Origin: an uncultured Aquimarina sp.
GTDB taxonomy: Bacteria; Bacteroidota; Bacteroidia; Flavobacteriales; Flavobacteriaceae
Length of the DNA: 64,000 nucleotides
NCBI RefSeq assembly: GCF_947492405.1
Contig: NZ_CANLMP010000001.1
Location: 558,001-622,000 of the forward strand
Direction of reading: 5' to 3'
Position numbers and translations under genes: made by a program. The first letter of the stretch is position 1, and every line of letters starts with the position of its first letter. Below, piece by piece: positions 1 to 8,887 of the stretch. A model generated the notes under the pieces. The model had not been told where the DNA came from and did not search any database. It saw nothing but the letters and a program-made list of their open reading frames with translations.

Positions 1-94
1 AAAAATAATTAAGGAGCCCATTAGAAGAGGTGTCCGATAATGCTATTAATTACAAATCTTATATTTGTAAAACCAACTAACCAATCTCTTCTTT

Positions 95-832
95 ATGAAA
101 AATTTTATACTCTTATTCTTCTTTATAATTACGACCCATCTTCAAGCTCAATTAGCAGATTGTTCATCTTGTGATACCATAACGTATACGACAAAAGATA
201 TTGCAAAGAATAGCCTGTATGATCTACAACTATTGCGTAATGAAATTTTTGCAAGACATCAATATATTTTTAAAGATGAACGTTTATTAGAATTTTTTCA
301 GGAATACCTATGGTATCAACCGGATTATAATAACCCTGCGGAAGTAAATCTTAATGCTATAGAGAATGCCAATATCACCCTTTTTAAGACAGCAGAAGGA
401 CGTATTAAAAAGAAAAGACAAAGACTCTTTAGTGAATTGAATGAGTTAAAAAGAGTATTAAAGCAAAAAGACACGGTTACCATTGGTCTCTTTTTAGATG
501 ATGGATTATCAAATGAGGTAAACCTAATAGGAACTATGAATGAATTGGGCACTATTTTTTCTAAAATAGATCTCAAGAATGTGAATTGGTATAAAGATGA
601 AGCCTTGTTTAAAATGTCGGTCGATGATGGATTTTCAGTTAATATTACATATTTAAGAATTAATGGAAGTGAAGTAATTCTGAGTACAGGAGATATAAAA
701 CACTCAGAAATTATGGAAGAACCGTTTAAATATGGTAGTGGTTATTATTCTGAAAGTGAGTACAATTCTATGTGGGTTTTTAAATTTGATGGCGAAAAAT
801 TGCGACTAGTGGAGCATATCATTGCTGGTTGA
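95..832 (+). CDS. Secreted YARHG-domain protein
   Basis: The 245-residue product begins with a clear signal peptide (residues 1-19, ending LQAQ), so it is exported. Residues about 40-110 match the YARHG domain: a Leu-rich helix followed by EIFARHQYIF, then a Trp-Tyr (LWYQPDY) stretch and a run of Asn/Ile. YARHG domains are found in extracellular proteins of Bacteroidetes and Firmicutes; their biochemical function is not known. The C-terminal half (about 125-245) has no motif I recognise. The gene stands alone and converges with the LytTR regulator just downstream. A TATATTTG box at 60-67 could be its promoter, but I see no matching TTG upstream of it. Confidence 0.75.
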   Translation: MKNFILLFFFIITTHLQAQLADCSSCDTITYTTKDIAKNSLYDLQLLRNEIFARHQYIFKDERLLEFFQEYLWYQPDYNNPAEVNLNAIENANITLFKTAEGRIKKKRQRLFSELNELKRVLKQKDTVTIGLFLDDGLSNEVNLIGTMNELGTIFSKIDLKNVNWYKDEALFKMSVDDGFSVNITYLRINGSEVILSTGDIKHSEIMEEPFKYGSGYYSESEYNSMWVFKFDGEKLRLVEHIIAG

Positions 833-843
833 TCTAATAGTTG

Positions 844-1557
844 TCAAAATTGATGATTTCCTATAGTGTCAAAAAATAGTTTCCTGTAGGTGTTCCCAAT
901 AGGAAGTTCTTGATCATGAATCCAGATCGAGTCATTATCAATTTTATCAATATGTTTTATAGAAATAATATAAGATTTATGTATTTGTATGAAACTGGAT
1001 GCAGGTAAGGTTTCCTTAAAATGTTTTAATGTATTGTATGTAATGATTTGTTGATCGTCTAGATGTATAGCTATATAGTTTTTAAGACTTTCTATGTATC
1101 TGATATCTTTTAAAAACACCTTAGCATACTTGTTTTTACCATCTGTTTTAAAAAAGAAAAAATCCTCTGTACTATTATCGACAGATACTTTTGTAATATT
1201 ACCTGATTTTATTTTAGATACAGCTGTATAAAAACGTTCGAATTCTATAGGTTTTAGAAGATAATCGATAGCGGCAACTTCATAACTGTCCAGAGCAAAT
1301 TGTGGATAAGCAGTAGAGAAAATAATTTTAGTCTTTTTATCAATAATTTTAGATAACTGTATCCCTGTTATTTCCGGCATTTGTATATCTAGGAGAACTA
1401 AATCAATGCGTTCACTTTCTAAATATTTTAACCCCTCCAAAGGATTTGTAAATGTATTTTTTACTTCTAAAAAAGAAATCTTAGTAATATATTTTTCCAA
1501 AAGCCTAATAGCAGCTGGTTCATCGTCAATAATTACACAAGTAAATATATCTTTCAT
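844..1557 (-). CDS. LytTR-family response regulator
   Basis: A 237-residue LytR/AlgR-type response regulator. The receiver domain covers about residues 5-120, with the acidic pair D11-D12, phosphoacceptor Asp57 (in LVLLDIQMPE) and the conserved Lys in LLKPIEF. The C-terminal LytTR DNA-binding domain is at about 130-235, with the typical FIQIHKSYIIS block. The gene starts 18 bases after the stop of the histidine kinase at 1576-2616, so the two form an operon and a two-component pair. The target genes cannot be read from the sequence; the kinase reads away from the DUF5694 gene at 2824, which may share its control region. Confidence 0.93.
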   Translation of the reverse strand: MKDIFTCVIIDDEPAAIRLLEKYITKISFLEVKNTFTNPLEGLKYLESERIDLVLLDIQMPEITGIQLSKIIDKKTKIIFSTAYPQFALDSYEVAAIDYLLKPIEFERFYTAVSKIKSGNITKVSVDNSTEDFFFFKTDGKNKYAKVFLKDIRYIESLKNYIAIHLDDQQIITYNTLKHFKETLPASSFIQIHKSYIISIKHIDKIDNDSIWIHDQELPIGNTYRKLFFDTIGNHQF

Positions 1558-1575
1558 TTTTAGAGTATTATAAAC

Positions 1576-2616
1576 TTAGAGTTCAAGTTTTAAATATGCT
1601 TGGAATTTGTTGTCATTTTTTTGATGTTCCAAGATATAATTATCCTTATATATTACCTCAAGTCTTTGTTTAATATTTTTAGTTCCAATACCAGGTTCTG
1701 TATATTTATCCGAGGTGTTTATATCATTTTTAGTTCTTATTTCTAATATATTTTCGTTAATAATTAAAGATATACTAGCTGGATAATCCTTGTTATTTAT
1801 AATACCGTGTTTACAAACATTTTCTACAAAATGTATCAAAATGAGTGATGGTATTTTTTGAGAATGTATTAAACCTTCAATGTGTAGTTGCACATGGAAA
1901 TTATCTTCATATCTACGTTTAAAGAAGTATAGATAATCTTCGATAAAGGTTATTTCCTTCTGTAAGTAAACTAAGTCTTCGTTGGTTTCATACGTAACGT
2001 ATCTTAATAATTTGGATAACTTTAGAATATCACTAGCGGTGTCTGGTTTCTCATCATACAATTCTTCATAAAAGTTATTTAATGTATTGAATAGAAAATG
2101 TGGACTTATCTGTGATTTTAATACTGATAATTTTGCTTTTTCTTGCTCTATTTGTAAATGATGTATTTCGTCGTTATTTTCATTATATCTAAAAAACAAA
2201 CATATAGCAGCACTTACCAAGCAAGCGCGTAATGTATAATAGAATGAATCTAACATATAAGTACTTATAAGTTGTGAGATAGGAGTTTCAAAGAAATAAT
2301 TATGCCTTCCAGTAATATTATATATAATAACTTCTTCCAATAAAAATCGTATTCCTGCGAACAACAAAATCATAGCGATAAAGGCTAAGAAGTATTGGAT
2401 ATACTTTTTCTTAAATAAAAAGCGTGGAGCACTATATATATAATTTACAGTATATATGATAAGTAGTGATATAGTAAATGTTACCTTAAATAATAGTAAA
2501 GGTAAATTGAAAGAAAAAATGTCTTTATCAAAAATGATATAATCACCAATAATATCAAGAATTATGATGGTTATTATGATTAGTACATTATATATAACTT
2601 CTTTTTTTATGCTCAT
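1576..2616 (-). CDS. LytS-type sensor histidine kinase (His_kinase family)
   Basis: A 346-residue membrane kinase. Four hydrophobic segments lie between residues about 8 and 142, with almost no periplasmic domain. They are followed by a short coiled coil and the His_kinase motif QISPHFLFNTLN, with phosphoacceptor His173. A GHKL ATPase domain follows, with N-box HFVENVCKHG and the glycine-rich GIGTKNIKQRLE. It phosphorylates the LytTR regulator encoded immediately downstream. Nothing in the sensor region identifies the signal; a sensor buried in the membrane is usual for this family in Bacteroidetes. A TACTTTTG box (2621-2628) sits 4 bases before the start codon, but without a visible upstream element. 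Confidence 0.92.
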   Translation of the reverse strand: MSIKKEVIYNVLIIITIIILDIIGDYIIFDKDIFSFNLPLLLFKVTFTISLLIIYTVNYIYSAPRFLFKKKYIQYFLAFIAMILLFAGIRFLLEEVIIYNITGRHNYFFETPISQLISTYMLDSFYYTLRACLVSAAICLFFRYNENNDEIHHLQIEQEKAKLSVLKSQISPHFLFNTLNNFYEELYDEKPDTASDILKLSKLLRYVTYETNEDLVYLQKEITFIEDYLYFFKRRYEDNFHVQLHIEGLIHSQKIPSLILIHFVENVCKHGIINNKDYPASISLIINENILEIRTKNDINTSDKYTEPGIGTKNIKQRLEVIYKDNYILEHQKNDNKFQAYLKLEL

Positions 2617-2823
2617 ATATCAAAAGTACTTTTAAAAAGGTACTGTTTTGGTTAATTAGTACAAACGACCATTTTTATAGGATGAACTATAGTTTTGATA
2701 CAATAAATATCTATGTTTTATAATAGATATGGTTCGTGAAATTATAGTAGGTGTTTGTGTAAAATAGGCATAATTCTTTTGATAAGATAATACTATTGTA
2801 TAGAATCTAATAAATCATATACA

Positions 2824-3693
2824 ATGAAATATAGTCTATTATTACTCGTAAGTATCGGTGTAGTTTTTTTTACAACCAAAATAACTGCACAAGAAATATC
2901 AAAGGAAAATGAAGGAATCCTGAAACCATATGCAAGCTACTATCCAATACAGAAAACAAAAGTATTAGTGGTTGGTACGTTTCATTTTTCATATCCTGGT
3001 TTGGATTATACCAAAACAAATGAAGATGATAAGATTGATGTTTTAAAAGAACCTAAGAAATCAGAGGTAGAAGAATTAGTAGCTTATATAAAAAGGTTCA
3101 AACCTACCAAAGTAGCTATAGAAGCAAAAGTGGATTGGGGAATGGATAAGAAATATAAAGAATATAGAGAAGGAAAGCATAGAGATGTGAGAAATGAAAG
3201 TTATCAAGTAGGAATGCGTATAGCAAATGACCTGATGCATGATAAAATCTACGCTATAGATGCCACTACATTTAGTTCAGATCTAGAAAAGAAGTATCCC
3301 GAAATGATGAAAGAACTTACGGAAGGATATGATTTTAAGTCAGATGATCCATACAGTCAGATGGTTCAGAAATCATTTAATGAATCCACCCAATTTCCAG
3401 CAAAAGTAAAAATTCTGGATTATATTAAATATATGAATACTATAGAAGGGCATAAGAATAATTATGGAGCTTATTTGGTAGGTGATTTTAAATTGGACGA
3501 TTATAGAGGCGCAGATTTTTTATCAGTATGGTGGTATAATCGAAATCTAAGGATGTTTAGAAAAATTCAGCAAATAGATCAAAATAAAGAAGATAGAATA
3601 CTCGTAATAGTAGGTAACGGACACGCATCTATACTAAGACATCTTTTTGAATACTCACCAGAGTATGATTTTATAGAGTTTAGTAGTTTATGA
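2824..3693 (+). CDS. Secreted DUF5694-family protein
   Basis: The 289-residue protein has a signal peptide (about 1-23, ending ITAQ) and matches the DUF5694 family, recognisable by the VLVVGTFHFS block at about 48-57, the VAIEAKVD block and the C-terminal IVGNGHASILRHLF segment. The GTFHF and GNGHAS motifs resemble the paired motifs of the TraB/TIKI/ChaN-like superfamily, some members of which are metalloproteases, but catalysis has not been shown for this family as far as I know. It is monocistronic and is followed by a long perfect hairpin. It could act as a periplasmic hydrolase; I infer only export with confidence. Confidence 0.7.
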   Translation: MKYSLLLLVSIGVVFFTTKITAQEISKENEGILKPYASYYPIQKTKVLVVGTFHFSYPGLDYTKTNEDDKIDVLKEPKKSEVEELVAYIKRFKPTKVAIEAKVDWGMDKKYKEYREGKHRDVRNESYQVGMRIANDLMHDKIYAIDATTFSSDLEKKYPEMMKELTEGYDFKSDDPYSQMVQKSFNESTQFPAKVKILDYIKYMNTIEGHKNNYGAYLVGDFKLDDYRGADFLSVWWYNRNLRMFRKIQQIDQNKEDRILVIVGNGHASILRHLFEYSPEYDFIEFSSL

Positions 3694-3720
3694 TTTGATA
3701 CAACAAAATATTAAATTAAC

Positions 3721-3769
3721 AATACACAAGAATATCAGGCTTTTTAGGTGCTCGATATTCTTGTGTATT
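3721..3769. terminator. Long perfect inverted repeat between convergent genes
   Basis: A 16-bp perfect stem (3721-3736 paired with 3754-3769) encloses a 17-base loop. It lies between the stop codons of the convergent DUF5694 and desaturase genes, where a bidirectional terminator is expected. There is no long T-run on either side, so it is not a textbook intrinsic terminator. Confidence 0.5.
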
Positions 3770-3810
3770 ACAATACATTGAGTATGTAAGTCACCTACTA
3801 AAACCGATCA

Positions 3811-4602
3811 TTATTTTAGAGTAACTGCGCTCTTTTTTAACTTTATGATACGGAGTTTATGTAATAACAACATAATATAATAAGTAGGGTCGATTTCGTG
3901 CCATCGCACACCGCCAAAATTAGCTCTACCACTATGTTTATGATGGTTGTTATGATAACCTTCTCCCATCATCAGGAAATCAATTGGCAATAGGTTTTTA
4001 GAGGTATTATCAACTTTAAAATTAGTGTATCCAATAATGTGCCCAAACCAATTAATAATAACTCCGTGAATAGGTGCCATGAAGAAAGCTACAGGAAGAA
4101 ACAACCAATGCCACCATGCCGAAGCGAAAAAATAAAAGAATATTGTATACCCTAATCCCCAAGCAATTCTAGAAAAATTAGAACTGGCAAAACTATCAAA
4201 AGATTTCCATTGAGGAGTGTTTTTAGTAAACTTCGTATCAAGCGTAATTCTTTGATTATTTATATCCTGATATATATTTTTGGTACGCCACATCATACTA
4301 AACATATTACTATCATATTTAGGAGAATGTGGATCTTTTTCTGTATCTACAAAAGCATGATGCATACGATGCATCACACCATAACCGTAGGCACTTAGGT
4401 AATTAGATCCCTGACATACCCAAGTAAGAAAAAAACATGCTTTTTCTGTAAAATTAGACATCGTAAATGTCTGATGTGCTGCATATCTGTGTAAAAAGAA
4501 ACTTTGAAAAAATAGACCTGTATACCATAATACAAGCATAAAAATTAGAATAGCCATTTTTAATTTAATGTTGAGTTTGTAATTATTTTGATTTGTGAGC
4601 AT
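3811..4602 (-). CDS. Membrane fatty acyl-CoA desaturase
   Basis: A 263-residue integral-membrane di-iron desaturase of the acyl-CoA delta-9 type. All three histidine boxes are present: HRYAAH (His38-His43), HRMHH (His78-His82) and HNNHH (His217-His221). Hydrophobic segments surround the first two boxes and fill about residues 140-190. The enzyme would insert a cis double bond into acyl chains and so tune membrane fluidity; the exact double-bond position cannot be told from the sequence. It is transcribed alone, divergently from the RetSat-like oxidoreductase. A TATTTTTG box at 4655-4662 on its strand may be its promoter. An internal Met16 is an alternative start but would shorten the cytoplasmic N-terminus. 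Confidence 0.9.
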   Translation of the reverse strand: MLTNQNNYKLNIKLKMAILIFMLVLWYTGLFFQSFFLHRYAAHQTFTMSNFTEKACFFLTWVCQGSNYLSAYGYGVMHRMHHAFVDTEKDPHSPKYDSNMFSMMWRTKNIYQDINNQRITLDTKFTKNTPQWKSFDSFASSNFSRIAWGLGYTIFFYFFASAWWHWLFLPVAFFMAPIHGVIINWFGHIIGYTNFKVDNTSKNLLPIDFLMMGEGYHNNHHKHSGRANFGGVRWHEIDPTYYIMLLLHKLRIIKLKKSAVTLK

Positions 4603-4815
4603 CTTAACTAAATACGCAATACTGACTATTTTGGCTGCTTAGAAAAGAACACCGCAAAAATAAGGATATCTACCAGATGGATGTCGTTATATTGTAGTTA
4701 TATTTTCAATAGTATTATATTTATGAAAAGATTACAAAAAACACACATTCATAGAGGTACATTATAATCATAATCTTTTTAGATTTTAGCAACAACCATA
4801 ACCAATTCATACGAA

Positions 4816-6402
4816 ATGATTCAATCCTATAAGCAACGTCCACAGTTAGAAGAAAATTATGATGCAATTATTATTGGATCTGGAATGGGAAGTCTTACCG
4901 TAGGAGCTATTTTGGCTAAAGAAGGAAAAAAAGTACTTATACTAGAAAGCCATTATACAGCTGGTGGTTTTACACACGTATTTAAACGTAAAGGATATGA
5001 ATGGGATGTTGGAATTCATTATATAGGAGGTGTACAACAGGAGAATAGTCCTATAAGAAAATTGTTTGATTATGTATCTGATAGTAAGTTAGAATGGGCG
5101 GATATGGGAGAGGTATATGATCGTATAATCATCGGTGATAGATCATATGATTTTGTAAAAGGTGTTGATAATTTTAGAACTCAGATGGTTAGTTATTTCC
5201 CAAAAGAAGAAAAAGCAATTGAGAAGTATATAGATTTGGTTTTTAAAGCTAATAAAGTAATGGGCTCTTTTTATAAAGAAAAAGCATTACCTGCTTTTCT
5301 ACGTTTTCTGATTGGTGGATTCTTAAAAAAACCATATTTAAAATACGCAGATCAAACAACATATCAGGTACTTAGCAAGCTTACCAAGAATGAAGAATTG
5401 ATCAAAGTATTATCCGCTCAATATGGTGATTACGGTTTGCCACCGAAACAAAGTAGTTTTGCGATGCACGCTTCTGTAGCCAGACACTATTTTGGAGGAG
5501 GTAACTTTCCCATTGGTGGATCTTCTAGAATTGTAGATACCATCGACCCTGTCATTGCAGCTACCGATGGTACTATATTAATAAATGCAACTGTAGATAA
5601 AGTGATTATTGAGAATGATAAAGCGAAAGGAGTGAAAATGATTGATGGAAAAGAGTTTTATGCCGATATGATTATTAGTGGAGCAGGAGTTTTTAATACC
5701 TTCGAAAGGTTGATTCCTGAAGCTACAGCTATCAAACATAAATTACATGAAAAGTTACAGAAAGTAACACCATCTGTTTCTCACGCCTGTTTATATATGG
5801 GATTTAAGAGTTCACCAGAAGAATTAAAATTACCTAAAACAAATTTTTGGATATATCCAGAAGATGGAGATCATGATACTTGTGTAGATCGATACTTAAA
5901 GAATGAAGAAGCTCCGTTTCCTGTTGTATATGTTTCTTTTCCATCAGCCAAAGATCCTGATTGGTCTAATCGATATCCAGGAAGAAGTACAATTGATATT
6001 ATTACACTTGTTCCTTATGAAACAGTTTCACAATGGAAAGATACACGTTGGATGAAACGAGGAGAAGCGTATGAAGCTTGGAAAGAAAAGATTTCTCAAC
6101 GATTGATGAAAGAACTTTTTAAACAACTTCCGCATCTGGAAGGGCAGGTAGATCATTATGAACTTTCTACACCGTTGAGTACGCAGCATTTTGTAAATTA
6201 TAAAAAAGGAGAAATTTATGGGATCGATCATACTCCAGATCGTTTTCGTCAGAAGTTTTTGCAACCTAGAACTTCTGTAAAAGGTTTATACCTAACTGGT
6301 CAGGATATTGTTACAGCTGGTGTTGGAGGAGCTCTGTTTGCAGGTGTTGTGACTGCATCAGCTGCTACACGCAAAAACTTTAAAAATAAGATTTTCGGAT
6401 AG
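4816..6402 (+). CDS. RetSat/CRTISO-like FAD-dependent oxidoreductase
   Basis: A 528-residue flavoprotein of the phytoene-desaturase superfamily. The N-terminal dinucleotide-binding motif IIGSGMGS (residues about 19-26) is followed by the ESHYTAGGFTHVF and WDVGIHYIGG blocks that mark the retinol saturase / carotenoid isomerase branch rather than CrtI itself. The C-terminal GLYLTGQDIVTAGVGGALFAG segment contacts FAD in this superfamily. Likely substrates are polyenes such as carotenoids or retinoids, with isomerisation or saturation of double bonds; which of these cannot be decided. No carotenoid synthesis genes are nearby. The next gene, 76 bases away, encodes a small Fe-S protein that could be an electron carrier. 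Confidence 0.8.
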   Translation: MIQSYKQRPQLEENYDAIIIGSGMGSLTVGAILAKEGKKVLILESHYTAGGFTHVFKRKGYEWDVGIHYIGGVQQENSPIRKLFDYVSDSKLEWADMGEVYDRIIIGDRSYDFVKGVDNFRTQMVSYFPKEEKAIEKYIDLVFKANKVMGSFYKEKALPAFLRFLIGGFLKKPYLKYADQTTYQVLSKLTKNEELIKVLSAQYGDYGLPPKQSSFAMHASVARHYFGGGNFPIGGSSRIVDTIDPVIAATDGTILINATVDKVIIENDKAKGVKMIDGKEFYADMIISGAGVFNTFERLIPEATAIKHKLHEKLQKVTPSVSHACLYMGFKSSPEELKLPKTNFWIYPEDGDHDTCVDRYLKNEEAPFPVVYVSFPSAKDPDWSNRYPGRSTIDIITLVPYETVSQWKDTRWMKRGEAYEAWKEKISQRLMKELFKQLPHLEGQVDHYELSTPLSTQHFVNYKKGEIYGIDHTPDRFRQKFLQPRTSVKGLYLTGQDIVTAGVGGALFAGVVTASAATRKNFKNKIFG

Positions 6403-6478
6403 TTTGTTCGGGTAATACAGCACAATATAATACAGGAAGAATTACGTATCTTTAGAATTAACTATTAAAACTTTAGAC

Positions 6479-6703
6479 ATGGCTACAAACGAGATTAGAA
6501 AAGAATATACAAATGGCGAACTCACGATTGTATGGAAACCAGGAAAGTGTATTCATGCAGGAGTCTGCGTAAAGACACTTCCTAAAGTGTATGACCCTAA
6601 TGGAAAACCTTGGATTCAACCAGAAAATGCTTCAACTGCAGCATTAAAAAGCCAAATAGAGGCTTGTCCATCTGGCGCATTGAGTTATTATATGAATACC
6701 TGA
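6479..6703 (+). CDS. Small divergent 4Fe-4S (YjdI/Fer4_19-like) protein
   Basis: A 74-residue protein matching the divergent mono-cluster ferredoxin family typified by E. coli YjdI. The key pattern is CIHAGVC (Cys24 and Cys30) and a C-terminal ACPSGALSYY (Cys63). Only three cysteines are present, so a fourth ligand, perhaps His26, must come from another residue. The family is thought to bind one iron-sulfur cluster and often stands alone or fused to a CDGSH domain. Its position after the FAD oxidoreductase suggests redox partnership, which is inference only. A strong hairpin terminator follows. Confidence 0.8.
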   Translation: MATNEIRKEYTNGELTIVWKPGKCIHAGVCVKTLPKVYDPNGKPWIQPENASTAALKSQIEACPSGALSYYMNT

Positions 6704-6737
6704 GATATATTTTTAATAGCTTAGGATCGAGTATATA

Positions 6738-6780
6738 AAAAAATGCCTGAAAATAATTTTCAGGCATTTTTTGTTTTTTT
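6738..6780. terminator. Bidirectional intrinsic terminator
   Basis: AAAATGCCTGAAAA and TTTTCAGGCATTTT form a strong stem with a short AT loop, with T-runs reading out on both strands. It ends the ferredoxin-like gene on the plus strand and the 54-codon peptide gene on the minus strand. Confidence 0.9.
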
Positions 6781-6943
6781 AAAGTTCCCAAGGGCGATAA
6801 CACTCACATAGATATTCGATCATACCCGGATCACAAGGAGGTGCAAAAGGACATGGTGTAAGAATACCATTTCCTATAATCTCCTTTTGTTGATTCTTGT
6901 TTAATACTTTAGCACTGTTTAGGTTTAAAATTTCTTTTAACAT
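6779..6943 (-). CDS. Short peptide with double-glycine-type leader and Cys-rich core
   Basis: An unlisted 54-residue reading frame starting with ATG at 6943. The N-terminal half, MLKEILNLNSAKVLNKNQQK followed by EIIGNG, matches the leader pattern common in short Bacteroidetes peptides (an LxxLxK.EQK.I.GG type motif), except that the second Gly of the pair is Asn-Gly here. The presumed core (about 27-54) has four cysteines (31, 37, 46, 48), three prolines near the first pair and a Trp near the end. Such peptides are usually exported by C39-peptidase ABC transporters and annotated bacteriocin-like; no transporter is in this window. It sits between the terminator and the second LytTR pair. The ATG start and clean terminator make it a real gene in my view, but its function is unknown. 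Confidence 0.65.
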   Translation of the reverse strand: MLKEILNLNSAKVLNKNQQKEIIGNGILTPCPFAPPCDPGMIEYLCECYRPWEL

Positions 6944-7111
6944 AATTAAGGTTTTAAGAGTTAAAAATTATTGTAAATATGTTACATCTATAACCATAAA
7001 ACTATGTGTTTAATTGTTTGAAATTTCCCTAAATATTATAAAGTTTTATTAAAATTACTAAACGGATTATGTTTCACGTAGTGATCTATTATCGAAATAA
7101 AAATTTATTAC

Positions 7112-7837
7112 TTAAAAATACCCCAATGCTTCTTTAACGGCTTCTTTATATTTTCTACCTACAGGAACCTTATTTCCTTTTAATTCTATTTCTATTGGAG
7201 AAAAAGCATCGATATGATCCACTGAGATTAGAAATGATCTATGAACCCTAAGAAATTTATCAATTGGAAGTATACTTTCTATTGCGGATATAGGTCTATG
7301 AGCGATGATTTCTTTCGTAGTCGTCTTAACTTTTATGTAACTTTTTAAGCTTTCGATGTAGAGAATATCTTTAAGATATATTTTCTGCATCTTCTTTAAT
7401 ACTTTAAGATATATATAGGGTTTATTTTCTGAAATGTTGTTTTGTACTTCAGTATGTGTTCCTTGTATAGGTTTTGATTGTCGATATACTTTGTTGACAG
7501 ACTTTAAAAACCTGGAAAACTCTATAGGTTTTAGAAGATAATCAATCGCGTCCAGATTATATGCGTCTATAGCATGGTCTTTGTAAGCGGTAGTAAAAAT
7601 AACTGTGGGTGCAGGAGATAAATCTTTAAGAAATTCTATTCCTGTAATCTCGGGCATTTGTATATCCAGAAAAATAAGATCTATATCCTCTTTATGAAGA
7701 ACGTTAAAAGCTTCATGTGCACTGCTGCACTTGGCGATTAACTCAAGATTATCAATACGTGAAATAAAATTTTCTATTACATCTCTTGCCAGTGGTTCGT
7801 CGTCTACGACAAGACATCTTATTTTTTGGTTATTCAT
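7112..7837 (-). CDS. LytTR-family response regulator (second pair)
   Basis: A 241-residue receiver-LytTR regulator, paralogous to the one at 844-1557. The receiver has the D12-D13 acidic pair, phosphoacceptor Asp58 in LIFLDIQMPE and the Lys of LLKPIEF. The LytTR domain (about 135-240) carries FLRVHRSFLIS and ends with PVGRKYKEAV. It begins 6 bases after the kinase at 7844-8887, which is its partner. Targets are unknown; the divergent SusC operon across a 430-bp gap and the small peptide gene immediately downstream are the nearest candidates. Confidence 0.93.
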   Translation of the reverse strand: MNNQKIRCLVVDDEPLARDVIENFISRIDNLELIAKCSSAHEAFNVLHKEDIDLIFLDIQMPEITGIEFLKDLSPAPTVIFTTAYKDHAIDAYNLDAIDYLLKPIEFSRFLKSVNKVYRQSKPIQGTHTEVQNNISENKPYIYLKVLKKMQKIYLKDILYIESLKSYIKVKTTTKEIIAHRPISAIESILPIDKFLRVHRSFLISVDHIDAFSPIEIELKGNKVPVGRKYKEAVKEALGYF

Positions 7838-7843
7838 ATTGTA

Positions 7844-8887
7844 TCAAATAAGATTTAATGTTAGCACTATTTCATAATATGAGACGGTTTCATTTTTCGT
7901 TAACTCATATTTATCTTTATATAGTAATTCTAAACGTTTTTGAACATTAACCAGACCAACTCCTGTTTCTTCATCTTTATTTTTAGTAGAGTTTATTTTT
8001 TTGGTATTGTAAACCGTCATGGTTAATATATCTTTATCCGTGATAACACTTATTTCTATTGTGGATATTTTATCATTACTGATCCCATGTTTAAAAGCAT
8101 TCTCTACAAAAGGCATAAGAATGAAAGGTGCTATTTCGCTATCCTTATTCATACTAGTAGTAAAATGAATAGTATTCGTATTATTAAGTCGTAATTTCTC
8201 TAGATCAATATAATTTCTAAGATAGTCTATTTCTTTTGATAGCTGTACTCTAGGCACGTTTGCCTCATATAACATATATCGCATTAAATCGGATAATCTT
8301 ATAAGTGCATCTTCAGCGTCATCGGATTTTTTAATAATTAAAGAATATAGATTGTTTAGTGTGTTGAACAAAAAATGTGGATGTATTTGATTTCTAAGTT
8401 GGGTTAATTCGGACTTAAATTGTTCTCTTTCTAATGTCAAAGTTCTTTTTTGTTCATTATTATAAAATTTTATAAATACAAAGATCATAGGGATAATAGC
8501 TGCACGATTAACTTCAAACAAATTCCCCATGATTTCTGATAAAGAGAACATATCATAAACTTTCCATTGAGGAAAAAAATGTGCCCTGCTTACATCCCAA
8601 ATGGGTCTTTGCACAAAAATAGTTACCATCACCAGCCAAATAAAATAACTTATACCGAATATAAATGCATCTCTTTTGAAATAAAACTTGGGAATTAATA
8701 TATACAATGTTACATACACAAGTAACATTCTTGCGGGTAATAATAAACATTGGACAATAATAGCAATAGAGTAGTTATCATCAGAACTTCCCCAAATAAA
8801 TCCTAAAAAGAGATTGAACCCTAGCCAATAAAGAATATGTCTACTAATTCTGTAGGGAAGCTTATTGTTGCTTAAAAAATCTGTCAT
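7844..8887 (-). CDS. LytS-type sensor histidine kinase (second pair)
   Basis: A 347-residue membrane kinase with hydrophobic segments at about 17-32, 40-65, 75-92 and 128-140. The His_kinase motif NQIHPHFLFNTLNNL has phosphoacceptor His171. The GHKL ATPase domain shows the N-box MPFVENAFKHG and the glycine-rich TGVGLVNVQKRLE. It has the same design as the kinase at 1576-2616 but is not a recent duplicate, since the sensor regions differ completely. It pairs with the regulator 6 bases downstream. It is divergent from the SusC operon. Confidence 0.92.
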   Translation of the reverse strand: MTDFLSNNKLPYRISRHILYWLGFNLFLGFIWGSSDDNYSIAIIVQCLLLPARMLLVYVTLYILIPKFYFKRDAFIFGISYFIWLVMVTIFVQRPIWDVSRAHFFPQWKVYDMFSLSEIMGNLFEVNRAAIIPMIFVFIKFYNNEQKRTLTLEREQFKSELTQLRNQIHPHFLFNTLNNLYSLIIKKSDDAEDALIRLSDLMRYMLYEANVPRVQLSKEIDYLRNYIDLEKLRLNNTNTIHFTTSMNKDSEIAPFILMPFVENAFKHGISNDKISTIEISVITDKDILTMTVYNTKKINSTKNKDEETGVGLVNVQKRLELLYKDKYELTKNETVSYYEIVLTLNLI

